Assembly: GCA_037133915.1 (NCBI GenBank)
Contig: JBAXND010000009.1
Coordinates: forward strand, 43,890-107,889
From: Bacteroidota bacterium
Lineage (GTDB): Bacteria > Bacteroidota > Bacteroidia > Bacteroidales > CAIWKO01
DNA: 64,000 nucleotides
Direction: 5' to 3'
Made by a program: the position numbers and the translations under genes. This document shows positions 26,135 to 35,229 of the stretch, piece after piece (within the stretch, counting starts at the first letter, position 1; each line of letters opens with the position of its first letter). The notes under the pieces were generated by a model that worked only from the letters and a program-made list of their open reading frames with translations, made no database searches and was not told where the DNA came from.

Positions 26135-27076
26135 TTAGGGTTTACTGCTTGCTTTAAATAGAAATTCTTTTTCTTCTTTCGTAAGGCTCGAATAACCTGA
26201 TTTTTTTATTTTGTCGAGGATAGCATCGGTCTTTTTCTGATTATCGGCACGTACTTTATTGTAATCGTCTTCGTTTACCGGTGGCCGGGTGTAGGAAGTG
26301 TAACCTTTAAATTTCGGCTTGCGCCTGAACAATTTTTTAAATGGGTTAGCCAGATTATTGCCTATCACCTTACTTTTCAGTGCAAGTATATAAATGAATC
26401 CCCAGAAAGCCCCGCCAAGATGCGCGATGTGACCGCCGGGATTGTCTTTCTGGATGCTTAATAAGTCGAGTGCAACAAAAATAAGCGCCATGTATTTGAA
26501 CTTGACTTTGCCGATAAACAGCATATTCAGCGAATAATCGGGAATAAAGGTGGCAATGGCTATGATGATGGCAAGCACTGAGGCCGAAGCACCCAGAACA
26601 ATTGAAATGCCTGCAATATTGCTGAAAACCGGGAAAATATTATAGGCTGTTACATAAAAAATTCCTCCGAAAATGCCGCCGAGCAAATAGGTGAGAAGCA
26701 GTTTTTTGCTTCCTAGATATTCAGTAAAAAGCTTGCCGCCGAAGTATAGCATCAGCATATTGAAGAAAATATGCAGGAAATTCTCGTGCAGGAACATGTA
26801 AGAAATGATGGTCCACGGGCGATGCAGCAGGGTGTCGGGATTTGATGGCAGTGCCAGCCAGTAAACCAATATATTGGTTTCCTTGCCATTTTGCAAATAG
26901 GGTATCTGCATAAAGAACTGGAATAAGCCTGCGATGTTCACCAACAGGAATACCGCCACATTGATGATGATGAGCCGCGACAGCATGGAACGTCCCATGA
27001 AAAAATCGCGAAGACCTTTCAGAGGTGATGCAGGACGCGCCGGCTGGTAGTTGTTGAAATTGAAATTATTATTCAT
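26135..27076 (-). CDS. rhomboid-family intramembrane serine protease
   Basis: 313 aa with six membrane helices. Catalytic serine in LGASASVLA (GxS) and catalytic histidine in HIAHLGGAFWGF; the conserved HEN segment (MFLHENFLHIFFNMLMLYFGG) is also present. The C-terminal tail after the last helix is basic and cytoplasmic. Rhomboids cleave transmembrane proteins near the membrane surface. The gene follows a second, longer rhomboid (27194-28219) by 117 bp and precedes the EEP protein by 13 bp, so the three probably form one unit. Confidence 0.9.
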   Translation of the reverse strand: MNNNFNFNNYQPARPASPLKGLRDFFMGRSMLSRLIIINVAVFLLVNIAGLFQFFMQIPYLQNGKETNILVYWLALPSNPDTLLHRPWTIISYMFLHENFLHIFFNMLMLYFGGKLFTEYLGSKKLLLTYLLGGIFGGIFYVTAYNIFPVFSNIAGISIVLGASASVLAIIIAIATFIPDYSLNMLFIGKVKFKYMALIFVALDLLSIQKDNPGGHIAHLGGAFWGFIYILALKSKVIGNNLANPFKKLFRRKPKFKGYTSYTRPPVNEDDYNKVRADNQKKTDAILDKIKKSGYSSLTKEEKEFLFKASSKP

Positions 27077-27156
27077 AAAGCCGAAAAATAATTTGATAAT
27101 TAGTCAATTTGAAAATTTGAAAATTTTGAACGTCGGGATAAAGGATTATTCCCTGT

Positions 27157-27191
27157 TACCTATTACCTATTACCAATTACCTATTACCTGC
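27157..27191. repeat. heptanucleotide tandem repeat
   Basis: Five 7-nt units TTACCTA (one TTACCAA, last TTACCTG) between the two rhomboid genes. Compare 7-nt repeats at 42350-42384 and 58218-58273. Confidence 0.7.
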
Positions 27192-27193
27192 CT

Positions 27194-28219
27194 TTACTCC
27201 CTGTTTTCAAACATTTTCTTACGGTTATTGCGTTTCCATATCATCAAAATAATGAATCCTACCAGCATCCCGCCAAGATGTGCAAAATGTGCCACGTTGT
27301 CGCCCGACCTGTTTGAAACACCCAATACCAGTTCAAGTCCGCCGTATAAAATAACAAACCATTTCGCCTTCATCGGAATTGCAAAATATACATATACCAG
27401 GGTGTTGGGGAACATCATCCCGAAAGCGAGCAATATGCCGAATACGGCACCCGAAGCACCGATAATCACCGGTGCGTTCAAATAATCTTCACGATACTGA
27501 TTGATAAAATCTGTGTTAAAGGTAACAGCTGCCTGTTGTAACGAATCTGATTGCTGCGTGGCAATCTGAGCCATTTGATTCAGATTGGCAACCTGCGCCC
27601 TGAGTGAATCTGCGGGAGCATGCAGCATACTTATTGAATCGCTGATATTTTGTGCCTGCAATGTAAAATGCTGTGCTGTCTGCGCAAGCGAATCGGAATT
27701 GTGAATGATTCCGTTATAGCTTACTGAAAATGTATTAAAATGATTCTGAATATCATAAGATGCTACCTGAAAAACCTGTTGATTATCAATGAATTGTTTG
27801 AATTGTATCAATCCGGGACTGGCTTTATACTGTTCAATCGCTTCCAGTACCGGCTGAACCTGAAAATAAACTATAATATAATGTACAGCTGCGGCGCCAA
27901 GTCCGCAAAGAATATAATAGGTGAGAAAGCGTTTCGGTCCCCAGACATTTTCCAGTACATAGCCAAACATCCACAAAGCCAGCATATTGAATAATATATG
28001 TGTAATGTCGCCATGCATAAACATATATGAAACAATCTGGTAGGGCTTGAATTTTTCAGCTCCAAAATAATGCAGCCCGAGCATATCGTCAAGGTCAACA
28101 TTCATGGCATTACCCAGAACATATTTGGCAATAAAAAAGAGGATATTTATAATAAGCAGATTCTTTACTACCGGTGGCAGCAATTTGAATCCTGCAGGTC
28201 TGTATTGTTCGTAACTCAT
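27194..28219 (-). CDS. rhomboid-family protease with a large helical insertion
   Basis: 341 aa. Rhomboid core with MFMHGDITHILFNMLALWMFG, catalytic GASGAVFG (serine near residue 253) and NVAHFAHLGGM (histidine). Between the helix that ends near residue 115 and the GASG helix lies an insertion of roughly 120 residues rich in Q, S, N and D (for example DSLRAQVANLNQMAQIATQQ), predicted to be helical or coiled. The insertion should lie on the extracytoplasmic side and might select substrates. Bacteroidota rhomboids often have short loops here; this one looks long. First of the rhomboid-rhomboid-EEP run. Confidence 0.87.
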   Translation of the reverse strand: MSYEQYRPAGFKLLPPVVKNLLIINILFFIAKYVLGNAMNVDLDDMLGLHYFGAEKFKPYQIVSYMFMHGDITHILFNMLALWMFGYVLENVWGPKRFLTYYILCGLGAAAVHYIIVYFQVQPVLEAIEQYKASPGLIQFKQFIDNQQVFQVASYDIQNHFNTFSVSYNGIIHNSDSLAQTAQHFTLQAQNISDSISMLHAPADSLRAQVANLNQMAQIATQQSDSLQQAAVTFNTDFINQYREDYLNAPVIIGASGAVFGILLAFGMMFPNTLVYVYFAIPMKAKWFVILYGGLELVLGVSNRSGDNVAHFAHLGGMLVGFIILMIWKRNNRKKMFENRE

Positions 28220-28273
28220 GGAATGTCTTTGGTTAATTGTATTATTGCCTATCAGAACGCAATAATTGTTTTT

Positions 28274-30124
28274 TTATTTGAATCGTTTTTCGAGCTCATC
28301 ATAACCCAGAATGAAAACAATGCGTTTTCCCGAAGGTGAAATTTCCGGTGCGCTGCATGCAAACAGCCTGTCGGCAAGCGATTGCATTTCTTCCGGCTGC
28401 ATCTGGTGGTTGGTGCGTTTTGCCATATTGCGTGCCATAGCCTGCGCCAGATTTGCTTTTTTATCCATTTTCAGGTCGAGCAAATTCTTTTTAAAATTTT
28501 CCAGCACTTCTTCAATCAGTTCTTTAACGTCACTGTCTTTCATGCCGGCAGGCGTACCATTCACCAGAAACGTGCCGGGTCCGAATGGCTCTATCTCAAA
28601 TCCCATGGCGCGGATATCTCCGGTCAGCTCACTCAGCAATTCGGTGTCCGACGGGCTGAAATCAATGGTTTGCGGATACAGACTGCGTTGTACCGGATGG
28701 CATTTTTGTTCAAAATTCTGAAGATAGCGTTCGTATAAAATCCGTTCGTTAGCTGCCTGCTGTGCAATAATCATCACGCCCGATTTCACATTTGTCATGA
28801 TGTATTTTTGCTGCAGCTGAATAAAACTGCTTTGTCCGTTCCTTACAATATTTTCATCGGTACGCACGCTGAAAACCTCGCTTTGCTGAGGCTGTCCGGC
28901 AACCGGTTCTGCATCATTCTTTAGCGAAGGCAGGCTGTCGTAGAGTTTTTCCCAGTGCTGCTGGTTTGATATTTCGCGCGGACTCTGCTGTTCGCGCAGG
29001 GGAGGACTTTCTTTTTTATCAAACGGATTAAAATGCGGATCTACCTTGATGGTAGGCACTTTAATGGGGCGGTTATCGTAACTGAGGTCATATTCCATGC
29101 CTTTTTCGGCTTCAAAATCAATGCTTGGACTGATGCTGAATTTGCCGATTGATTTGCGTATCGTTGCACGTAAAATGGAATAGATAACCTTTTCTTCCTG
29201 AAATTTAATTTCAGTTTTGGTAGGATGAATGTTGATGTCAATTTTGGCAGGATCAATATCCATGTAAATGAAATAGGCCGGATGTGTATTTTCAGGCACC
29301 AGTTCAAGATACGAGGCTTCAACCGCGTGATGCAGATAAGAATTTTTAATGAATCGGCCATTCACGAAAAAGTACTGTTCGCCCCGTGTTTTTTTGGCGA
29401 ATTCGGGTTTGCCTATAAATCCGGAAATTTTAACTACCGTAGTTTCTTCTTCAACAGGTATAATGCGCTCGTTATGAAAATTGCCCAGCAAGGCCAGAAT
29501 CCGCTGTTTGAGATTGGAGCGGTCGGCCTGTATCACCACTTTTCCGTTATGGTAAAGAATAAAACTGATTTCAGGATGAACAAGTGCCACACGCTGAAAT
29601 TCATCAATAATGTAGCTCATTTCGGTAGTATCCGACTTCAGGAAATTCCTTCGTGCCGGCACATTGAAAAATATATTCTTAACCGCAATCGACGTTCCTT
29701 CGGGTGTGGCACAAGGTCCTTGACTTTTTACCTTCGACCCGTCAATTTCTATACAGGTGCCGGCTTCGTCGCCTGTGCGTCTTGTTTTCAGCTCCACCTG
29801 CGCAATACTTGCAACAGAAGCCAGTGCTTCGCCGCGAAACCCGAAGGTGCGAATGGCAAACAGGTCTTTTGAATCTCTGATTTTGGAAGTAGCGTGGCGT
29901 TCAAAACTGAGGCGTGCATCGGTTTCCGACATACCGCATCCGTTATCAGTAACCTGAATCAGCGTTTTACCTGAATCCTTGACAATGAGTTGTATCTCAT
30001 TCGCACCGGAATCCACGGCATTCTCCATCAGCTCCTTCACGGCGGATGCCGGGCGCTGTATCACCTCGCCCGCGGCTATCTGATTCGCCACCGAATCAGG
30101 AAGTATTTTAATTATATCCGACAT
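28274..30124 (-). CDS. mutL: DNA mismatch repair protein MutL
   Basis: 616 aa. N-terminal GHKL ATPase: MENAVDSGANEI near 33, DNGCGM near 60, FGFRGEALASVASI near 93 and the VGTxV-equivalent loop. The C-terminal dimerisation domain is present, but the usual endonuclease metal-binding motif DQHA(x)2E reads AQQAANE (about 454-460) and the terminal CPHGRP-like motif reads SPSGKR (about 596-601). This suggests no MutL nicking activity. A -7 element TATTTTTG at 30129-30136 sits 4 bp before the ATG. Divergent from ygeY. Confidence 0.95.
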   Translation of the reverse strand: MSDIIKILPDSVANQIAAGEVIQRPASAVKELMENAVDSGANEIQLIVKDSGKTLIQVTDNGCGMSETDARLSFERHATSKIRDSKDLFAIRTFGFRGEALASVASIAQVELKTRRTGDEAGTCIEIDGSKVKSQGPCATPEGTSIAVKNIFFNVPARRNFLKSDTTEMSYIIDEFQRVALVHPEISFILYHNGKVVIQADRSNLKQRILALLGNFHNERIIPVEEETTVVKISGFIGKPEFAKKTRGEQYFFVNGRFIKNSYLHHAVEASYLELVPENTHPAYFIYMDIDPAKIDINIHPTKTEIKFQEEKVIYSILRATIRKSIGKFSISPSIDFEAEKGMEYDLSYDNRPIKVPTIKVDPHFNPFDKKESPPLREQQSPREISNQQHWEKLYDSLPSLKNDAEPVAGQPQQSEVFSVRTDENIVRNGQSSFIQLQQKYIMTNVKSGVMIIAQQAANERILYERYLQNFEQKCHPVQRSLYPQTIDFSPSDTELLSELTGDIRAMGFEIEPFGPGTFLVNGTPAGMKDSDVKELIEEVLENFKKNLLDLKMDKKANLAQAMARNMAKRTNHQMQPEEMQSLADRLFACSAPEISPSGKRIVFILGYDELEKRFK

Positions 30125-30128
30125 GCTG

Positions 30129-30136
30129 CAAAAATA
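30129..30136 (-). promoter_or_regulatory. -7 element for mutL
   Basis: Minus strand TATTTTTG immediately before the mutL ATG; a leaderless mRNA would result. Confidence 0.35.
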
Positions 30137-30253
30137 CCTGTTTTTTATAAAACCTGCCCGGCTATTCTAATAAATATGGGCTTTTCTGAGCTGTATGTAA
30201 GAAGTGCCTGTTATATTCCTCAGATTTTAGGATGCTATAACGTCAGAGTTTTA

Positions 30254-30261
30254 TACTTTTG
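30254..30261 (+). promoter_or_regulatory. -7 element for ygeY
   Basis: TACTTTTG, 42 bp before the ATG at 30304. No good -33 element. Confidence 0.45.
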
Positions 30262-30303
30262 TGGCTCAATTTGAAATAATTTTAAAGATAAAGAAAGAAG
30301 ATC

Positions 30304-31500
30304 ATGGAACAAGTTTTTGAAAAGATTAACGCACTGGCTGAAAAATATCGTGATTATACGGCACAGAATCTTTCGCGCCTGATTAGACTCAAATCACTGA
30401 GTATGGAAGAGAAAGAAGTGCAGTATGAATTGAAAAGGCAGATGGAAGAAGCCGGCTTTGACGAGGTTATTATTGATGGAATCGGAAATGTTATCGGACG
30501 CATTGGCAACGGCAAAAAAATTCTTGCCATCGATGGTCATATGGATACCGTTGATATCGGCAATATCGCCAACTGGACATTCGACCCGCTCGGCGGCGAA
30601 ATTAAAGACGGATACGTTCTCGGACGCGGCACCGTTGACCAAAAAGGCGGACCCGCATCATTCGTAACATCAGGCCGCATTCTAAAGGAACTTGGTTTTG
30701 ATAAGGACCTTACCATTTATTTTGTCGGCAGCGTGATGGAAGAGGACTGCGACGGACTTTGCTGGAAATATATCATTGAAGAAGATAAAATTGTTCCCGA
30801 TTTTGTAATCAGCACGGAACCTACGAATCTTTGCATTTATCGCGGACACCGCGGCCGTATGGAAATTGAAGTTACCTTCCGCGGCGTTTCATCACACGGC
30901 TCGGCTCCCGAGCGCGGCAAGAATGCCGTATACATGGCATCACGTGCCTGCCTCGAAGTGGAAAAACTGAATGAGCGTCTTGCATACGATGAATTCCTCG
31001 GAAAAGGAAGTGTTACCATTTCTGAGTTCGTGAGCGGCAGCCCTTCACTCTGTGCTGTGGCCGATTACGCTAAAATTCATCTTGACAGACGTCTTACCTG
31101 GGGCGAAACCAAAGAGATTGCTGTTGCCGAAGTTGAAGAAATAGTAAAAGGTATGGACGCCAAAGTAGAAGTGTTGTATTACGACGGCGTTGCTTTTACA
31201 GGCAATAAATACGGGATGGAAAAATACTATCCTACATGGAAAATTGAAGAAGGCGAAGATGCCGTTCAGTTTGGCGTAAAAGCGTTTGAAGGTCTGTTCG
31301 CAAAGAAACCCGTTGTTGATAAGTGGACATTCTCAACCAACGGCGTTACCATCAACGGTATGTATAAAATTCCGTGTATCGGTTTTGGTCCCGGCAACGA
31401 AGTACTTGCTCATGCACCCAATGAAATGGTGAAGATTGATGACCTCGTGGTGGCATCTGCATTCTATGCAGCTTACGCTATGATGGCAGCAGAAAAATAA
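30304..31500 (+). CDS. ygeY: YgeY-type M20-family metallohydrolase
   Basis: 398 aa. M20 peptidase/deacylase metal ligands are in place: AIDGHMDTVDIG near residue 80 (His, Asp), GRGTVDQKGG near 108 (bridging Asp), VGSVMEEDCDG near 140 (catalytic and metal Glu), and late histidine NEVLAHAPNE near 375. The overall sequence follows the YgeY/selenium-metabolism hydrolase branch. In E. coli ygeY lies in the ygeWXY-hyuA-ygfK-ssnA purine-catabolic cluster. Here it is followed 173 bp later by ygeW, and ygfK lies upstream in the window. Likely role: hydrolysis of a ureido intermediate. Expressed from TACTTTTG at 30254. Confidence 0.87.
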   Translation: MEQVFEKINALAEKYRDYTAQNLSRLIRLKSLSMEEKEVQYELKRQMEEAGFDEVIIDGIGNVIGRIGNGKKILAIDGHMDTVDIGNIANWTFDPLGGEIKDGYVLGRGTVDQKGGPASFVTSGRILKELGFDKDLTIYFVGSVMEEDCDGLCWKYIIEEDKIVPDFVISTEPTNLCIYRGHRGRMEIEVTFRGVSSHGSAPERGKNAVYMASRACLEVEKLNERLAYDEFLGKGSVTISEFVSGSPSLCAVADYAKIHLDRRLTWGETKEIAVAEVEEIVKGMDAKVEVLYYDGVAFTGNKYGMEKYYPTWKIEEGEDAVQFGVKAFEGLFAKKPVVDKWTFSTNGVTINGMYKIPCIGFGPGNEVLAHAPNEMVKIDDLVVASAFYAAYAMMAAEK

Positions 31501-31673
31501 TTAACAATTAATAATTAATAATTAAAAAAATATGCCATACATCTCATAATTAATTTCTGAGGTGTGAAAAAGAATACTCTCTGAACAAGAGCAGGGGCGT
31601 GTTTTTGGAAAGCAGAAAGTGTTTTTAACCTTTCTGACTTTATAAACTTTATAAACTTTCTAACTTAAAATTT

Positions 31674-32867
31674 ATGGAAAAAGAGTTTGAGAAACTACTG
31701 AATGAACTTAAAAGTTACAAATCAGGCTTGTATAAGAATGATTTTTTACTCACCTGGGATAAATCACTTGATGAGCTTAAAACCATCCTTAACATAGCAG
31801 AAAGCCTCAAATACCTGAGAGATCACAATATCTCGACACGCTGTTTTGAATCAGGGCTGGCTATTTCAAATTTCCGCGATAATTCAACCCGTACCCGCTT
31901 TTCTTTCGCGTCGGCAGCAAACCTGCTTGGTCTGACCGTGCAGGATCTCGATGAAGGAAAATCACAGATAGCACACGGCGAAACTGTTCGCGAAACCGCG
32001 AATATGATTTCTTTTCTTACCGAAGTAATAGGAATACGTGATGATATGTTCCTGGGTGAAGGTCATACTTACATGCAGGAAGTGGGCAGCGCCCTCGACG
32101 ATGGTTTCGAACAGGGCGTGCTTCCTCAGCGTCCCGGTATCGTGAACCTGCAGTGCGACATCGACCATCCTACACAAACCATGGCCGACCTGCTGCATCT
32201 CAAAAATGTATATGGCTCACTTGAGAACCTTCGCGGCAAAAAGATTGCCATGACATGGGCATATTCACCCAGCTATGGCAAGCCGCTTTCAGTTCCTCAG
32301 GGTATCATCGGACTGATGACACGCTTTGGTATGCACGTTGAACTGGCTCATCCCGAAGGTTACGACCTGATTCCTGATGTGATGGACCTTTCATTTAAAA
32401 ATGCTCTTGAAAACGGTGGTTCATTCTCCGTTTCCAATAATATGGATAAAGCTTTCAAAGATGCAGACATTGTGTATCCCAAGAGCTGGGCTCCGTTCTC
32501 GGTAATGCAGGAAAGAACCACACTGTTGAAGAACCGCGACAACGACGGACTGAAGGTACTTGAGAAAAAATGTCTTGAGAACAATGCCAAATTCAAAGAC
32601 TGGGAATGCACCGAAGAAAAAATGAAACTTACCAAAGAAGGTAAAGCACTCTATATGCATTGTCTTCCTGCTGATATTACTGATGTATCGTGTAAAGCCG
32701 GCGAAGTTTCAGCTTCCGTTTTTGAACGTTATCGCATTGCAACTTACAAAGAGGCAGGCTACAAACCTTACGTAATCGCCGCTATGGTTTTTGCGAACCA
32801 TTTCAGCAACCCTGTTAAAACCCTCGAAAACCTTGCAGGCAGCAAGCTGCACAGAAAAACTGAATAG
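31674..32867 (+). CDS. ygeW: YgeW-type knotted carbamoyltransferase
   Basis: 397 aa, the same length as E. coli YgeW and nearly colinear with it. Carbamoyl-phosphate site FRDNSTRTRFSFASA near residues 64-78, HGETVRETANMIS near 102, DIDHPTQTMADL near 162, TWAYSPSYGKPLSVPQGI near 200 and HCLPADI near 327. It would be mislabelled ornithine or aspartate carbamoyltransferase by simple searches, but the YgeW-specific segments place it in the trefoil-knotted group acting on ureido compounds of purine breakdown, releasing carbamoyl phosphate for ATP. A strong terminator follows at 32892-32943, closing a ygeY-ygeW unit. Confidence 0.92.
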   Translation: MEKEFEKLLNELKSYKSGLYKNDFLLTWDKSLDELKTILNIAESLKYLRDHNISTRCFESGLAISNFRDNSTRTRFSFASAANLLGLTVQDLDEGKSQIAHGETVRETANMISFLTEVIGIRDDMFLGEGHTYMQEVGSALDDGFEQGVLPQRPGIVNLQCDIDHPTQTMADLLHLKNVYGSLENLRGKKIAMTWAYSPSYGKPLSVPQGIIGLMTRFGMHVELAHPEGYDLIPDVMDLSFKNALENGGSFSVSNNMDKAFKDADIVYPKSWAPFSVMQERTTLLKNRDNDGLKVLEKKCLENNAKFKDWECTEEKMKLTKEGKALYMHCLPADITDVSCKAGEVSASVFERYRIATYKEAGYKPYVIAAMVFANHFSNPVKTLENLAGSKLHRKTE

Positions 32868-32891
32868 CAGGAAAATTTGGGAATAAATTGT

Positions 32892-32943
32892 AGTGAACAA
32901 TTAGCAGTGAACCAATATTAGCTGTTAATTGTTCACTTTTTTT
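32892..32943 (+). terminator. rho-independent terminator after ygeW
   Basis: AGTGAACAATTAGCAG (32892-32907) pairs over 16 bp, with one G-T pair, to 32922-32937, loop of 14, then a run of seven T (32937-32943). Confidence 0.8.
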
Positions 32944-33002
32944 ATACCTTTAGTGTTCCTAAATTTTCTCTTAATTTGTTTGTTTATAAAATTACGTAAG
33001 TA

Positions 33003-34385
33003 ATGAAAACCCTCTACAGATTGCTATTAATTGTTTTATTATCATCATCGTGCGCGCTCGTAACACATGCACAGGACAACGATTCTGTGATTATACGTTC
33101 TATTTACGATAACGCCCTTACTGATAATTCATCGTACGAAAACCTGCATTATCTCTGTAAAAAGATTGGCGGCCGCATTTGTGGTTCGCCTCAGGCTGCA
33201 GCTGCCGTGGAATGGGCTTACCAGACGCTTCGGCAAATGGATGCCGACACTGTGTACCGCCAACCGGTTAAGGTGCGTAACTGGAATCGTGGTGAAAAAG
33301 AAACCGCATCAATGGTTTCCGCTATGTATGGTTCGAAAGAGCTGAATGTGTGCGCGCTTGGTGGCTCTGTCGGAACGGGTACTAAAGGTCTTTATGGAAA
33401 AGTGATTGAAGTTAAAAGTTTTGAAGAGCTTGCCGGACTGAATAAAACAGTGGCTTATGGAAAAATAATTTTCTTCAATCAGCCGGCCGACCCCAAATTT
33501 ATTTACACGTTTGCAGCTTATGGTGGGGTTGCCGGATTTCGTGTTCACGGTGCAGCCGAAGCTGCAAAATATGGTGCTGCCGGTGTTATCGTCCGCAGCC
33601 TCACACTTGCTGATAATAATATTCCTCATACAGGCATCATGCGATACGAAGCCGGCGTGGACTCCATTCCTGCGGTTGCAATTTCAACAGCCGATGCCGA
33701 TTTGTTAAGCTCGTGGCTCAAATCCGATCCGCAGACAAATGTTTGGTTTCGCACCACCTGTCAGGAACTTGAAGAAGCCGATTCATACAATGTGATGGGC
33801 GAAATTGAAGGCACTAAAAACCCTGAAGAAATTATTATGGTGGGCGGTCATATTGATGCGTGGGATCCGGGCGAAGGAGCTCACGACGATGGCGGCGGAA
33901 CCGTGCAGGCTATGGATGTGATACGCATCTTTAAAGCCATCGGCTATAAGCCCAGGCACACCATACGTTGCGTGGTATTTATGGACGAAGAAGTTGCTCA
34001 GCGTGGCGGCAAAGCTTACGCGGATGCAGTAAAGCAACACAAGGAAAAGCATGTTGCCGCTATCGAGACTGACCGTGGTGTGTTTACGCCTACAGGTTTT
34101 TCAATTGATGCCGATGATAAAAGTCTAAAGAAAGTTCAGAAGTGGAAAGAACTTCTGTTGCCTTACGGAATTTACATTTTGGAAAAAGGCGGATCGGGAG
34201 TGGATATCTCGTTTCTGAAAGAACAAAGCATTCCGCTCATTGCACTCATCACCGAATCGCAACGGTATTTTGATTATCAGCACGCGGCATCCGATGTGTT
34301 CGAAAACGTTAATAAACGCGAATTGCAGCTTGGGGGCGCATCATTGGCTGCATTAATTTATTTGATTGATAAATACGGATTATAA
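33003..34385 (+). CDS. secreted M28-family zinc aminopeptidase
   Basis: 460 aa. Signal peptide 1-24 (ends VTHAQ). A PA-like inserted domain spans about 125-240 and the M28 catalytic domain starts near 265. Zinc ligands and catalytic residues are visible: GGHIDAWDPGEGAHDDGGG near 280 (His and bridging Asp), FMDEEVAQRGG near 328 (catalytic and metal Glu), and QHAASDVFE near 430 (His). This matches the glutamate carboxypeptidase II/aminopeptidase Q-type family exported to the periplasm or surface. It lacks a type IX sorting domain. Role: peptide scavenging. Confidence 0.9.
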   Translation: MKTLYRLLLIVLLSSSCALVTHAQDNDSVIIRSIYDNALTDNSSYENLHYLCKKIGGRICGSPQAAAAVEWAYQTLRQMDADTVYRQPVKVRNWNRGEKETASMVSAMYGSKELNVCALGGSVGTGTKGLYGKVIEVKSFEELAGLNKTVAYGKIIFFNQPADPKFIYTFAAYGGVAGFRVHGAAEAAKYGAAGVIVRSLTLADNNIPHTGIMRYEAGVDSIPAVAISTADADLLSSWLKSDPQTNVWFRTTCQELEEADSYNVMGEIEGTKNPEEIIMVGGHIDAWDPGEGAHDDGGGTVQAMDVIRIFKAIGYKPRHTIRCVVFMDEEVAQRGGKAYADAVKQHKEKHVAAIETDRGVFTPTGFSIDADDKSLKKVQKWKELLLPYGIYILEKGGSGVDISFLKEQSIPLIALITESQRYFDYQHAASDVFENVNKRELQLGGASLAALIYLIDKYGL

Positions 34386-34399
34386 TAATCATCAAAGTT

Positions 34400-35224
34400 A
34401 TGAGAGTCAAAATTGCATTGTATTTTTTATTGTTTGTACCCATATTTTCGTTTGCTCAGGAGATTCGTGTAAGCTCTCCCGAGGAGTTTGTTGCGGCCAT
34501 TCAGAACGGGGTTACCATTATCCTGAAAAGCGGGACTTATAACCTTTCGTCGGTAATGAGCGATCAGAAATCAAATACAATTTGGAAAGACGTAACTGAC
34601 GGATATGAATTACAGATACACGATGTGAGCAATCTTACCATTAAATCGGAAGGAAAAGTTACCATTGTTGTAAAGCCACGTTATGCCTGGGTTCTGGCGT
34701 TTTATAATTGTAGGAATATTTCAATTTCAGGCATTACATTCGGACATCTTGAAAGCGGTTATTGCGATGGCGGCGTGCTCGGGTTTGTAGGATGCAACGG
34801 CATCGACATTGTGAACTGTGTACTTTATGGCAGCGGCAAAGAAGGGCTGGGCATTGAATCTGTTGACAATTTTATTTTTAAAAATTCTACTATTCGAGAC
34901 TGCAGCTACGACCTGATGACGATTATCGGTTCGTCCAGTCTGCTGTTTGAAAATGTGCTGTTTACAAAAACAGGTGAATTCAATCTTATAGATACGGAAC
35001 GTTCAACGGACGTCCGCTTTTTTAAATGCAGCTTTACCGAAAATAGAAATTCAGAATTTATGCCTTATTTTTTCAGCTTTGGAGATGATAGTGGCGTTTT
35101 TACACTGGAGAAATGTAAGTTCATCAATAATCAGGTTGGGTATCTTTCCAATAAATCCGAAAAACTTAAGCTGAAGAAATGTTCATTTACAGGCAACACC
35201 TTTGTGGATATTAAAAATAAATAA
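34400..35224 (+). CDS. secreted right-handed beta-helix protein
   Basis: 274 aa with a signal peptide (ends SFAQ, residue 20). Repeated short segments such as NLTIKSEGKVTI, ISISGITFGHL, GIDIVNCVLYG and FIFKNSTIRDCS give the rung pattern of a single-stranded right-handed beta-helix (Beta_helix/NosD-like). No pectate-lyase catalytic residues can be named. It lies between the M28 peptidase (14-bp gap) and recQ (5-bp gap), so it is probably cotranscribed with both. Function unknown; a surface carbohydrate-binding or structural role is an inference. Confidence 0.7.
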   Translation: MRVKIALYFLLFVPIFSFAQEIRVSSPEEFVAAIQNGVTIILKSGTYNLSSVMSDQKSNTIWKDVTDGYELQIHDVSNLTIKSEGKVTIVVKPRYAWVLAFYNCRNISISGITFGHLESGYCDGGVLGFVGCNGIDIVNCVLYGSGKEGLGIESVDNFIFKNSTIRDCSYDLMTIIGSSSLLFENVLFTKTGEFNLIDTERSTDVRFFKCSFTENRNSEFMPYFFSFGDDSGVFTLEKCKFINNQVGYLSNKSEKLKLKKCSFTGNTFVDIKNK

Positions 35225-35229
35225 TTGAA

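Noticed and set aside
31674..32867. Ornithine carbamoyltransferase (argF)
   Set aside because: The carbamoyl-phosphate motif fits, but DIDHPTQTMADL, the SPSYGKPLSVPQG segment and HCLPADI with near-colinear similarity to YgeW support the YgeW branch. No arginine genes are nearby.
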